NCBI GenBank assembly: GCA_030649945.1
Contig: JAUSFE010000138.1
Span: 79,420-143,419 of the forward strand
Length of the DNA: 64,000 nt
Origin: Dehalococcoidia bacterium
GTDB lineage: Bacteria; Chloroflexota; Dehalococcoidia; SM23-28-2; RBG-16-64-32
Direction: 5' to 3'
Of the stretch, positions 1 through 10,828 are shown piece by piece. Each line of letters starts with the position of its first letter. Within the stretch, counting starts at the first letter, position 1. Both the position numbers and the translations under genes were made by a program. A model generated the notes under the pieces. It saw only the letters and a program-made list of their open reading frames with translations. It was not told the DNA's origin and did not search any database.

Positions 1-479
1 AGCGCCTCCCGCGCCTGCCGCTCTGCCGCCGCCATCCCGCGCCGCAGCCCTTCGTCCAGCGTCTGCCGGTAGCCCGCCAGCGCCCGTGGCACCTGCCCCA
101 GGCGGGCTGCTATGTTGCTCCACTCCTCCTCCGTGCCCTTCGGCATCTGGTCGAACACGTCCCGCGCGCGTTGCAAGGGGCTGGCGAGGATGCGCACGCT
201 CCGCAGCTGCTCCCCGGCCTCGAACAGGTCCAGCGCGACGCCCAGCCGCTCCAGCATCACGTCCCGCGCGATGCGGTCCGCGCGCGGCAGACCATCTCCC
301 TCACCCAGAGCCTGCCGCAGGGTCCGCCGCTGCAGCTCCGCGATGCCGGCCGCCCCGTCCGGCGAGAAGTCCGTCAGCTCGCGCTCGTGCCCCGGCACGC
401 CGATGGACGTAGCCGCGATCGGGTCCAGCGCCGCGATCTCATCGACGTACCGGTCCGCTATCTCGAAAATGCCGGACAT
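1..479 (-). CDS. DUF885 family protein, N-terminal part (runs off the window)
   Basis: On the minus strand a frame opens with ATG at 479 and stays open to the window edge, giving the first 159 residues. The start MSGIFEIADRYVDEIAALDP and the following IAATSIGVPGHERELTDFSP resemble the opening of DUF885 proteins, a family distantly related to zinc metallopeptidases whose substrates are mostly unknown. A GGGGAGGG stretch lies just upstream of the ATG and can serve as a ribosome binding site. The metal-binding part of the family lies further downstream and is outside the window, so activity cannot be judged. Plus-strand frames over this stretch are shadows. Confidence 0.6.
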   Translation of the reverse strand, partial: MSGIFEIADRYVDEIAALDPIAATSIGVPGHERELTDFSPDGAAGIAELQRRTLRQALGEGDGLPRADRIARDVMLERLGVALDLFEAGEQLRSVRILASPLQRARDVFDQMPKGTEEEWSNIAARLGQVPRALAGYRQTLDEGLRRGMAAAERQAREA

Positions 480-701
480 GGGTGACCCTCCCCAGAAAAT
501 GGACTGCCCAGAAAATGGACTGCCCAGATTACACGCCAGCGCCGCCGTCCAGTCAACGCCTCGCCGTCCCCGCGGGAGACGCTGCGGGCGGATTTTGACC
601 AGACGCCGGCCGCCTGCGGGCAGACGCCCGCAGACGGCCGTTCCTTTTCGTGGGGGTCGCCGCTTGCCAGCCGGGCGCAAATCGGCTACAACCATCGCAG
701 C

Positions 702-1256
702 ATGACCGCCGCGCCAGAGCCCGCCGCGAAGCCAGTCCACCTCCCCTTCCCCCTCCAGGACGGCGAGCGCATCCTCGCGCTCTTCCGCCGCCACTGGTGG
801 TTCCTCTGGCCGCAGTCCATCCTGCTCGTCCTCGCCGCCGTCGGGCCCGTCGTGCTCGCCGCGGTGCTGCTGGACGCCATCGGCGTGCTAGACGACCTCG
901 GCATTTACTTCTGGGCCGTCGCCGCCCTCTGGCTCTCCTACTGGGCCGTGCGGCTCCTGTTCAACTACTACCGCTACCACCACGACATCTGGGTCGTCAC
1001 CAACCAGCGCCTCATCGATAGCATCCGCAGGCACCCGTTCGACCTGCGAGTGGCCACCGCGGACCTTGTGAACGTGCAGGACATCAGCGTCGTCAAATCG
1101 GGCCTCACGCCCTCGCTGCTGAACTACGGCAGCGTCGTCTGCGAGACGGCGGGCGCCGCCACCAACGAGTTCGTGATCGCCGGCATCCCCCACCCGGAAG
1201 CCGCGCAGCTCCTCATCGACCGCGAACGCGACCGCGAGCGCACGCGCGGGGCGTGA
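702..1256 (+). CDS. Membrane-anchored PH-domain (bPH2/DUF304-like) protein
   Basis: The 184-residue product has a short polar N-terminus, two hydrophobic membrane segments at about residues 32-60 and 66-85, and a C-terminal beta-rich domain beginning near YHHDIWVVTNQRLI. The VTNQR element followed by an LVNVQDISV strand is typical of bacterial PH domains (bPH2, formerly DUF304). Such proteins are membrane-associated and mostly of unknown role. No Shine-Dalgarno sequence precedes the ATG; a TACAAC hexamer lies 9 nt before it, so the mRNA may have little or no leader. The charged tail RERDRERTRGA closes the protein. Family is fairly sure, function unknown. Confidence 0.75.
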   Translation: MTAAPEPAAKPVHLPFPLQDGERILALFRRHWWFLWPQSILLVLAAVGPVVLAAVLLDAIGVLDDLGIYFWAVAALWLSYWAVRLLFNYYRYHHDIWVVTNQRLIDSIRRHPFDLRVATADLVNVQDISVVKSGLTPSLLNYGSVVCETAGAATNEFVIAGIPHPEAAQLLIDRERDRERTRGA

Positions 1257-1440
1257 GGGGGGGCCACCCCACCCCGGTTGTTAGCCGCGGATGGACGCGG
1301 ATTGGGCGCGGATGAGCGCGGTTGGTTGATGGTAGGCTTCCGGCGTACGGCTGGCGGGGAGAGGTGGGCGGGGGAAACGGCAGCTGCGGGGGACTCGGTT
1401 TCCGACAGTACGGGCCTTAGGCATCGGATGCTCCTGGTGC

Positions 1441-1446
1441 TATACT
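1441..1446 (+). promoter_or_regulatory. Probable -10 box for the AIPR gene
   Basis: TATACT lies 38 nt before the ATG at 1484. No good -35 hexamer is visible. The preceding 1257-1440 holds no gene, only a degenerate GCGGAT-rich repeat (about 1279-1320) of the kind dispersed between genes. Confidence 0.4.
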
Positions 1447-1483
1447 TTCGGGGCCATTCTTGACCCCCGAGGAGAAACGCCTC

Positions 1484-3289
1484 ATGTCCAAAGAGAGCGC
1501 CCGCGAACTGTACGCCAGAATAGAACCATACATCGAGCAGTATGCGCGTGACTTTTACCGGGGAGATCGCGACAAGGGGTTCCGACACTGGGCGTTCCGC
1601 GAGGTGTTTCTTGAAGATGATGTTTCCGACTCAGAAGTTTTGGAGAAGACGTTAATCGACGGGCCCGACGACTTTGGAGTCGACGGCGTTCACATCGACG
1701 ATTCCGAAGAACAGACGACAGTACATCTCTGTCAATCCAAGCACTTGACGCCGGGCACGACAGTTCCCGACACAGATCTGCAGGCATTCCTTGGCGTACC
1801 CGCCAAGCTCCTCACCCCTCAGCTCATAGCGATTTGCAGAAATGAGGAGACGCGCGCGCTTCACGACGAGCTAATTAGGCTCGTGCCAAACGGCTACGGC
1901 GTTCACCTCATCTGGGTCACAACCGGCACTCTGTCGCCTCGCGCCAGGAAATTCGCGGAGCAGAACGCCTCTTCGCAACAGACGATTCGATTGGGTGAGG
2001 CCGACATTAGTTTCTCCCTGTCGTTCGATGTCTATGACCTCCGCGATCTGATCAACCTCTTCCAGACCCATCTCGAAGGGGAGGATGTCGCTGAGCCGAA
2101 CGTCCAGCTACATGTGAGCGAAGGCCACTTCCATGAAGTTCCTGGTGACTACCCGACCCTGGAGATGACCATTCCTGTGGCCGAGATCATACGGGTTTTC
2201 GGTGAACATCGGTACAAGATCTTCCGGCTGAATCCCCGAGGGCCGCTGGCAAATAAGACAAACGGTGACATCCGGGACACATTGAAAAACGAGACGTCTC
2301 GGCGAATATTCCATCTCCTGAACAATGGGCTCTCAGCGATTTGTGACTCGTTTACTAGAGAGGGTCTAACTGTCAAGGTTCGAAACTTTCTGATCGTGAA
2401 CGGGTGCCAGACGACGGTCACGTTGTGGAATGCCCGGCACCATCTTGATGGGGATCCCAAGGTGTTAGTCAACTTGAAGCTAATCGAGTGTCCAGAAGCT
2501 CTACACCGTACTATCGCTAGGGCTACAAACAAACAGGCGCCCCTGAGAGCTGAAGACTTTGTGTCCACAGATCCAATTCAGATTGAGCTGCAGAGACAGT
2601 TCGACGCGCTTGCCCCCCCCTGGTTCTACGAAGTTAAGCGAGGCGAGTGGGCGCGGATGCTGCGGCGGCAAGAATGGGTGCGCTATCGGGATGCCGATGG
2701 CTCCTACAGAAGACTGAAGAGCAAGGATGTGGCCCAAGCCGCCGCCGCGTATCTCGGTTTTCCAGGCGAGGCTAAGGACAAGATTAGGTTCTTCTTCGAA
2801 GATAGACTGGCGTCTCCGTTTGGTGACGAACTCTCGTACAAGGACGTGTTTTGTGAAGGCGTGAATGCCGTGCAGCTCTTGCTACCCGCAGTCCTGCTGC
2901 GCCGAATCAGCGCCGCAGTTGAGCGCGACAAAGAGGATCCCGCCCTAAGCGAGAGAGGCATCGCGGAATGGCTGGAGTACGCTCGTTTCCATCTGCTCTG
3001 GCTGACGGCAGAAATCATTCGCATTAGTGACGGTGCTGACTCGGGCTCATTGCCAACAGCACCTAGAGCAGGGCTACTCGTGTCGTCAGCGGACCTGTGG
3101 TTTGACACGACCTACAGAGTCGTCAGGCAAGCCGTTATGGCGAGCATCCGTGAACTTCGTGATCGCGGCGCCTATGCGGGGCCGCGGGAGTTCTTCAGGA
3201 GCCCCGGCTACTATCACCTGATTCGCGACAATCTTCTAGCTGCGCGTGACTTGAGCGAGGTCGATCCAGTGGCAAGGTTGCCCAGGTAG
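1484..3289 (+). CDS. AIPR-family (abortive phage infection) protein with N-terminal nuclease-like domain
   Basis: This 601-residue protein carries an AIPR domain (PF10592 type): the FHLLNNGLSAICDSF and FLIVNGCQTT motifs sit near the middle, followed by the RATNKQAPLRAEDFVSTDPIQ element. Upstream, DFGVDGVHIDD and then LCQSKHL fit the D...QxK pattern of a PD-(D/E)XK restriction-like nuclease fold. AIPR proteins are found in phage-defence loci and next to restriction-modification genes. ATG 1484 is preferred over an upstream TTG at 1460 because GAGGAG lies 9 nt before it. The gene is clearly lower in GC than its neighbours and is followed by a small gene and a broken methyltransferase, which suggests horizontal transfer of a defence module. 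Defence activity is inferred. Confidence 0.8.
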   Translation: MSKESARELYARIEPYIEQYARDFYRGDRDKGFRHWAFREVFLEDDVSDSEVLEKTLIDGPDDFGVDGVHIDDSEEQTTVHLCQSKHLTPGTTVPDTDLQAFLGVPAKLLTPQLIAICRNEETRALHDELIRLVPNGYGVHLIWVTTGTLSPRARKFAEQNASSQQTIRLGEADISFSLSFDVYDLRDLINLFQTHLEGEDVAEPNVQLHVSEGHFHEVPGDYPTLEMTIPVAEIIRVFGEHRYKIFRLNPRGPLANKTNGDIRDTLKNETSRRIFHLLNNGLSAICDSFTREGLTVKVRNFLIVNGCQTTVTLWNARHHLDGDPKVLVNLKLIECPEALHRTIARATNKQAPLRAEDFVSTDPIQIELQRQFDALAPPWFYEVKRGEWARMLRRQEWVRYRDADGSYRRLKSKDVAQAAAAYLGFPGEAKDKIRFFFEDRLASPFGDELSYKDVFCEGVNAVQLLLPAVLLRRISAAVERDKEDPALSERGIAEWLEYARFHLLWLTAEIIRISDGADSGSLPTAPRAGLLVSSADLWFDTTYRVVRQAVMASIRELRDRGAYAGPREFFRSPGYYHLIRDNLLAARDLSEVDPVARLPR

Positions 3290-3317
3290 TCGAAGAGCGT
3301 GAGGGTCGGAGGAAGAT

Positions 3318-3662
3318 ATGCCGAAATACCGCATCTACTACGAGTCCTATTACGACGAACACTCGGAATGGTCACACAGAGATGCCGTGGCGCCGAGCAA
3401 GAGGCGTGCACTACAAAAGTTCTTCGCGGAACTTCTCGAATCTCTTAGCGATGCCGATCTTGTAGAAGATGCATACCCTCAAGACCTACGCCGGATAGAT
3501 ACGAAAGCCGAGTATTTCTGGTGGGAAGGAGATTGGCTGGAGGTCTACCGCGGGATTGAGGAAATAGACGCGGAGATATGCCCCATTTGTGAAGGGACAG
3601 GCGAGGTCGCTAGCCGCGTGGCCGAAGGGTTTCGCAGCCAGTTAAGCTCTGCATCACCATGA
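3318..3662 (+). CDS. Small hypothetical protein with a C-terminal CPxCxGxG motif
   Basis: The 114-residue product starts MPKYRIYYESYYDEHSEWSH and is rich in acidic and aromatic residues. Near the end it has one CPICEGTGE motif, a half zinc site like those of DnaJ-type zinc fingers, so a second half or a partner would be needed to bind metal. An AGGAAGAT sequence precedes the ATG. It follows the AIPR gene by 28 bp and may be co-transcribed with it. The last 20 residues abut the point where the minus-strand methyltransferase loses homology, so the C-terminus may have been created by recombination. I do not recognise the family. Confidence 0.55.
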   Translation: MPKYRIYYESYYDEHSEWSHRDAVAPSKRRALQKFFAELLESLSDADLVEDAYPQDLRRIDTKAEYFWWEGDWLEVYRGIEEIDAEICPICEGTGEVASRVAEGFRSQLSSASP

Positions 3663-3684
3663 TGCCCGCTGTACCTACCAGACG

Positions 3685-3943
3685 ACTGGCAGGGCGCTCC
3701 CCCCGCCAGTAGGACTGCCTCCCCCTTTGCCAGGCCTGCCGCCGCTAACACTTCATCAGCGGAGATACTGGTGATATCGTCCAAAACAGGGGCATCGGGA
3801 ATGAGCCGCAGACCCTGGTTGGTTCGAAGCGTTGATTGGGCGTCTTTATCTATCTCCACGAACGTGCACGTCGCGAAACCCTCTTGCTCAAGGCCAAGGT
3901 CAAGGCCGCCAGCGCCGGAAAATAGGGAAATGCTCTTAAACAT
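3685..3943 (-). pseudogene. DNA (cytosine-5) methyltransferase, N-terminal remnant
   Basis: From ATG 3943 the minus strand encodes the start of a Dcm-type C5 methyltransferase. Motif I (SLFSGAGGLDLGLEQEG), the FVEIDKDAQSTLR stretch and the start of catalytic motif IV (GGAPCQ) are all present. Immediately after PCQ the sequence stops resembling the family (SSGRYSGHHG) and the frame ends at 3545 as a 132-residue open frame, whereas intact enzymes exceed 300 residues. The target-recognition domain and later motifs are missing, so this cannot be an active methyltransferase. It is convergent with the AIPR pair and is probably what is left of a restriction-modification locus. Confidence 0.75.
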
Positions 3944-4202
3944 GGTGCATGAGGGTATCAGAGTTGCCTAGTGCAATCGTGGACTCGGAAAGCGCTGGGG
4001 TCAACCGCGAACTGGCACAGTTTTGTGCACAAAGGCCCGGCCGTGGCCCCCCACTGCCACTTCCCCCTCCCACCTCTCCCCATCCCCACGATACGCTATC
4101 CCCGAAGGCAGCCGTCTCGCCCGGGGGCAATCCGCTAATCCGCTTGCCCGTCTGGGCTCCCCATCCGTTGACAGGTAGGGGCTGCGGGGAGGAGCCATAT
4201 CC

Positions 4203-4628
4203 GTGAATCATCCGTGTCCATCTGTGGATAATAAGGCCCGCCGCGGCGGCCGCCGTCCCGGCGCCGGCGCCCCGCGCGGCAACTTGAACGCCCTCAAGCA
4301 CGGCCTCCGCAGCAAACAGTTCGCCGCCGTCGGCGCCCTCCTCGCCCAGGACCCCGGCGTCCGCCGCGCCCTCCTCGACATCGGCCGCCGCATGGAAGCC
4401 CGGCGCGGCAAGGCCAACGAAGTCGCCGCCCTCCTGCTCGCCATGCTCTTCGACCGGGCCAACCAGGTAGCAGACGGCAGATTGAACGTAGACACCCGTA
4501 GCGATGATTGGCGCGCAATCAAACAAGCCGCAGCCCGCCTCGGATACGAAGCCACGCCGAAAAACGAAAACGACAGCCCGGACAATCAAACCGCAGATAC
4601 GCCTCTGGGCAATCAACCAGACGCCTGA
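4203..4628 (+). CDS. Hypothetical protein with a GNLNALKHG N-terminal motif
   Basis: The product (up to 141 residues) has the conserved opening RRGGRRPGAGAPRGNLNALKHG, shared by many small uncharacterised proteins and by some phage terminase small-subunit-like proteins. The middle is helical (LLDIGRRMEARRGKANEVAALL) and the tail is polar. The first residues are encoded by a dispersed repeat containing CCATCTGTGGAT, so the GTG at 4224 may be the true start rather than the GTG at 4203. It lies in a repeat-rich gap between the defence remnant and proS. No function can be assigned; a mobile-element origin is possible. Confidence 0.45.
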   Translation: MNHPCPSVDNKARRGGRRPGAGAPRGNLNALKHGLRSKQFAAVGALLAQDPGVRRALLDIGRRMEARRGKANEVAALLLAMLFDRANQVADGRLNVDTRSDDWRAIKQAAARLGYEATPKNENDSPDNQTADTPLGNQPDA

Positions 4629-4651
4629 CTCCCCCCAGAGGCGCGCGGCCA

Positions 4652-4677
4652 CCCCTCTCCCGCGCACGGGAGAGGGG
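4652..4677. repeat. Perfect GC-rich palindrome (REP-like)
   Basis: CCCCTCTCCCG and CGGGAGAGGGG form an 11-bp perfect stem with a 4-nt loop, followed by GGGGTGAGGGCC and a run of TGACCCTCTGACC units. Related CTCACCCCTGACCCCTCTCCC-type sequence recurs inside the cyclase genes near 32610 and 33990. Confidence 0.7.
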
Positions 4678-4719
4678 CAGGGGGTGAGGGCCCTCTTTGA
4701 CCCTCTGACCCGCTGACCC

Positions 4720-4725
4720 TATCCT
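4720..4725 (+). promoter_or_regulatory. -10-like hexamer 6 nt before the proS start
   Basis: TATCCT is followed by exactly 6 nt (AATGCC) and the ATG of proS, with no Shine-Dalgarno sequence. The same spacing is seen at the inositol-phosphate synthase gene, nfi and recF, which suggests leaderless transcripts. Confidence 0.4.
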
Positions 4726-4731
4726 AATGCC

Positions 4732-6528
4732 ATGCGCATGTCCCGGCTCTTCGGCAAGACCCTGCGCCAGGTCCCGGCGGAGGCGGAGACGCCGTCCCAC
4801 CGGCTGCTCCTGCGCGCCGGCATGGTGCAGCAGGTGTCCGCCGGCGTCTACGCCTACCTGCCCCTGGGCTGGGCCGTCCTCGAGAAGATCGAGCGCATCA
4901 TCCGCGAGGAGATGGACCGCGAGGGCGGCCAGGAGATGCGCATGCCCTCCATCCTCCCCATCGAGCTCTACCAGCAGTCCGGCCGCGACCAGACGATGAA
5001 GGACATCCTCTTCCGCCTCACCGACCACCACGACCGCGAGTTCGCCCTGGGCCCCACCCACGAAGAGGTGTTCGTCGAGGTGTTCAAGCGCAACGCCCGC
5101 TCCTACCGCGACCTGCCCGTGCTCCTCTACCAGATCGCCCCCAAGTTCCGCGACGAGCCCCGCCCCCGCGGCGGCCTCATCCGCCTGCGCCAGTTCATCA
5201 TGAAGGACCTCTACTCCTTCGACGCGGACCTCGATGGGCTGGAGGCCTCCTACCGCAAGATGTACGACGCCTACCAGCGCATCTTCGGCCGCTGCGGCGT
5301 GCCCACCGTCCCCGTCCTCGCCGACTCCGGCGCCATGGGTGGCCGCGACACCCACGAGTTCATCTACCTGACGGAGTACGGCGAAGACTCCTGCCTCATC
5401 TGCCCGGGCTGCGGCTACGCGGCGAACGCCGAAGTCGCGGCCTTCGTCAAGGAGCCTGCCCATGCGGGCGAAGAGCCCGCGGCGATGCAGGAGATCGACA
5501 CGCCCGGCCTGTACACGATCCAGGCCCTGGCGGAGCACCTGGGCGTGCCGGCCTCGCGCACCTGCAAGGCCGTCTTCTACAGCGCTGTCTACCGCGACCG
5601 CCAGGAGCCGGTGTTCGTGGCGATCCGGGGCGACATGGAGGTGAACGAGGCGAAGCTGCGCGGGGCCCTGGGCGCCCTGGAGCTGCGCTACATGAGCGAC
5701 CAGGAGGCCGAGAAGGCGGGCTTCGTCGCCGGGTCGGCGTCGGCTGTCGGGCTCAGGGCTGGGGCCCTGAGCCACGAAGAGAGCGAGGCTGGGGTCCTGA
5801 GCCACAAGACCACCAGTGGGCCAGGGGGGGCCCCAGCCCCTGGCAACGTCCGCATCGTCGCCGACGACCTGGTGCCGCTGGAACGCAACCTGGTCGCCGG
5901 GGCCAACAAGCCGGATAAGCACCTCCTCAACGTCAACTACGAGCGCGACTGGCGGGCGGACGTCGTCGCGGACATCGCCCACGCCCGCGAAGGCTACCTC
6001 TGCGCGCAGTGCCGATCGCCGATGGACCTGCAGCGCGGCGTCGAGATGGGGCAGGTGTTCAAGCTGGGCACGAAGTACGCAGAGGACTTCGGCGCCCTCT
6101 TCCTGGACGCCGAAGGCAAGCAGCGGCCCGCCGTCATGGGCAGCTACGGCATCGGCGTCGAGCGGCTGCTGGCGGGGGTGATCGAGGCGAACCACGACGA
6201 GAGTGGCATCATCTGGCCCCGCGCGCTGGCCCCCTACGACGTGCATATCGTCGCCCTGCAGCCGGAGCGCCCCGAGATCCGCGAGGCGGCGGAGGGCCTG
6301 TACGGCGAGCTGCTGGCGGACGGCCTCGCGGTCCTTTACGACGACCGCGAGGAGAGCCCGGGCGTCAAGTTCAACGACGCGGACCTCCTGGGCATGCCGC
6401 TGCGCGTGACGGTGAGCCCGCGCAACCTGGAGAAGGGCTCGCTGGAGCTGAGGCTGCGCACGGCAGGGGAGAGCGAGCTGGTGCCGGCAGAAGGCGCCGC
6501 CGCGGCGATCAGGCAGCGGCTGGGGTAA
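4732..6528 (+). CDS. proS: Prolyl-tRNA synthetase (bacterial type with editing domain)
   Basis: A 598-residue class II aminoacyl-tRNA synthetase that charges tRNA-Pro in the cytoplasm. Motif 1 surrounds AYLPLGWAVLEKIERIIREE, GPTHEEVF is the characteristic ProRS sequence, motif 2 is KFRDEPRPRGGLIRLRQF and motif 3 is GSYGIGVERLL. The C-terminal anticodon-binding domain starts near YDVHIVALQPERPEI. Between motifs 2 and 3 lies the INS editing domain that clears mischarged Ala-tRNA-Pro. It is about 25-30 residues longer than typical members because a repeat is inserted in frame within the INS domain, at about residues 340-372. ATG 4732 or ATG 4738 could be the start. The function is secure. Confidence 0.95.
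   Translation: MRMSRLFGKTLRQVPAEAETPSHRLLLRAGMVQQVSAGVYAYLPLGWAVLEKIERIIREEMDREGGQEMRMPSILPIELYQQSGRDQTMKDILFRLTDHHDREFALGPTHEEVFVEVFKRNARSYRDLPVLLYQIAPKFRDEPRPRGGLIRLRQFIMKDLYSFDADLDGLEASYRKMYDAYQRIFGRCGVPTVPVLADSGAMGGRDTHEFIYLTEYGEDSCLICPGCGYAANAEVAAFVKEPAHAGEEPAAMQEIDTPGLYTIQALAEHLGVPASRTCKAVFYSAVYRDRQEPVFVAIRGDMEVNEAKLRGALGALELRYMSDQEAEKAGFVAGSASAVGLRAGALSHEESEAGVLSHKTTSGPGGAPAPGNVRIVADDLVPLERNLVAGANKPDKHLLNVNYERDWRADVVADIAHAREGYLCAQCRSPMDLQRGVEMGQVFKLGTKYAEDFGALFLDAEGKQRPAVMGSYGIGVERLLAGVIEANHDESGIIWPRALAPYDVHIVALQPERPEIREAAEGLYGELLADGLAVLYDDREESPGVKFNDADLLGMPLRVTVSPRNLEKGSLELRLRTAGESELVPAEGAAAAIRQRLG
5748..5846. repeat. Palindromic repeat inserted in frame within proS
   Basis: About 100 bp interrupt the conserved GSASAVGL...NVRIVADDLV stretch of ProRS without breaking the frame. 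The insert contains a 9-bp stem (GGCTCAGGG/CCCTGAGCC, 5750-5773), a second CTGGGGTCCTGAGCCAC unit, and ends in a GGGGGGGCCCCAGCCCC tract. It encodes low-complexity sequence such as RAGALSHEESEAGVLSHK. It looks like a REP/MITE-type element tolerated in a surface loop. Confidence 0.65.
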
Positions 6529-6622
6529 TCCCGGGGCTTGCCCTCAACGCCCCGCCGGACGCCCGGGCGGCAGCGCCCCCGCGGGCGGCGCCCATTTCCC
6601 GATAAATCGCTCGGAAATCTAG

Positions 6623-6651
6623 TTGTCACGTAGCGGGCGAAATGCTATAGT
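6623..6651 (+). promoter_or_regulatory. Promoter of the nusA operon
   Basis: TTGTCA (6623-6628) and TATAGT (6646-6651) are separated by a 17-bp spacer, a good housekeeping promoter match. The predicted start near 6658 leaves about 130 nt of leader before the GTG of nusA; part of that leader is a degenerate REP sequence (GGCTCGGGACAGGCC). Confidence 0.65.
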
Positions 6652-6788
6652 CTGTGACGTAATACGCTCTCGTTCAGGAGTGGGGTGGCACCCACTTTTT
6701 TTTGGCCCTTCGCCAGGGCTCGGGACAGGCCTGCGACGGGTTCAGGCCGGCCCTGCGGACGGGAGCGTCGAGGGAGGTCGATACGGGC

Positions 6789-8252
<1,464 letters not shown>

Positions 8253-8253
8253 C

Positions 8254-8555
8254 GTGCCCGCGAAGCCAGAACAGAGAGTACGACGACTGCCGCAGCGCAC
8301 CTGCGTGTCCTGCGGGAGCACTACGGACAAGCGTGAGCTGGTCCGCATAGTGCGCACGCCGGAGGGCCGCGTGCTGCCGGACCAGACGGGCAAGATGTCC
8401 GGGCGCGGCGCTTACCTTTGCCATGACCCGAAGTGCTGGGAGCAGGGCATTGGCAAGGGCCGCCTGGAGCGCTCGCTGAAGACGAAACTTTCACCCCAGG
8501 ACGTCGAGGCGCTGTCCGCCTGCGCGCCTGTGGTCACCGTGACCGGAGGTGCGGG

Positions 8556-8559
<4 letters not shown>
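8254..8559 (+). CDS. ylxR: YlxR/RnpM family RNA-binding protein
   Basis: A 101-residue YlxR-fold protein (DUF448), the small nucleic-acid-binding protein encoded between nusA and infB in many bacteria and described as an RNase P modulator in some Firmicutes. The family signature [20 protein letters not shown] and the [16 protein letters not shown] motif are both present. Its GTG start lies one base after the nusA stop, and its stop codon overlaps the ATG of infB, so the three are translationally coupled. Confidence 0.9.
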
Positions 8560-10343
<1,784 letters not shown>

Positions 10344-10375
10344 CGCCCAGCCACCAACGGTAGAAAGGGGCTGAC

Positions 10376-10828
10376 GTGAGCAGGCGGTTGCAGCGTCTGA
10401 ACGTCCTCTTTCGCGAAGAGCTGGCCTCGCTAGTAGGCTCGGAGCTGCGGGACCCGCGGCTGAGCGACGTCATCAGCATCACCAGCGTGGACGTATCGCC
10501 GGACCTGGAGAACGCCCAGATCTACGTGAGCGTCCTGGGCGACGAGGAGTCCAAGGCCAGCACGATACGAGCGCTTACCGCCGCCGCTCCGTTCCTGCGC
10601 CGCCACCTGCTGGTGCGCATCCGCATCCGCCGGGTGCCAAGCCTGCACTTCGTGCTGGACGAGAGCATTGAGGCGGCGGCGCACGTCCTGGACCTGATGA
10701 GGCAGGTGTCGGAGAAAGAGGGTCAGGGGGACAGTGGGTCCAGGGGTGAGATGGTCAAGGAGCCAGAGGGGGTCAAGGGGTCAGGGGATCAGGCGTCAGA
10801 GGGTCAAGGGGTCAGAGACCGGCCCTGA
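10376..10828 (+). CDS. rbfA: Ribosome-binding factor A with a repeat-derived C-terminal tail
   Basis: RbfA is a single-KH-domain factor needed for late 30S maturation and 16S rRNA 5'-end processing. The conserved core spans about residues 1-110: SRRLQRLNVLFREELASLVG, ELRDPRLSDVISITSVDVSP, and the C-terminal helix LHFVLDESIEAAAHVLDLM. It starts with GTG preceded by AAAGGGG. The last 40 residues are encoded by a low-complexity GGTCAGGGG/GGTCAAGGGGTCAGAGGG repeat and look acquired. Its stop TGA overlaps the ATG of truB. Confidence 0.92.
   Translation: MSRRLQRLNVLFREELASLVGSELRDPRLSDVISITSVDVSPDLENAQIYVSVLGDEESKASTIRALTAAAPFLRRHLLVRIRIRRVPSLHFVLDESIEAAAHVLDLMRQVSEKEGQGDSGSRGEMVKEPEGVKGSGDQASEGQGVRDRP
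10721..10815. repeat. Degenerate GGTCAGGGG-type repeat forming the end of rbfA
   Basis: Short units of the form GGTCAGGGG, GGTCAAGG and GTCAGAGGG recur for about 95 bp, all inside the rbfA frame. The reverse complement of the same motif lies upstream of proS at about 4697-4720 (TTTGACCCTCTGACCCGCTG). Confidence 0.6.

Noticed and set aside
1340..4170. Inverted repeats flanking the AIPR module (similar GC-rich stretches near 1360 and 4080)
   Set aside because: Similarity is patchy and explained by GC-rich low complexity; no clean terminal repeat or target duplication.
4519..6246. 575-residue open frame on the minus strand opposite proS
   Set aside because: Low-complexity Val/Ala/Asp/His-rich translation typical of an antisense frame in high-GC DNA; proS is certain on the other strand.
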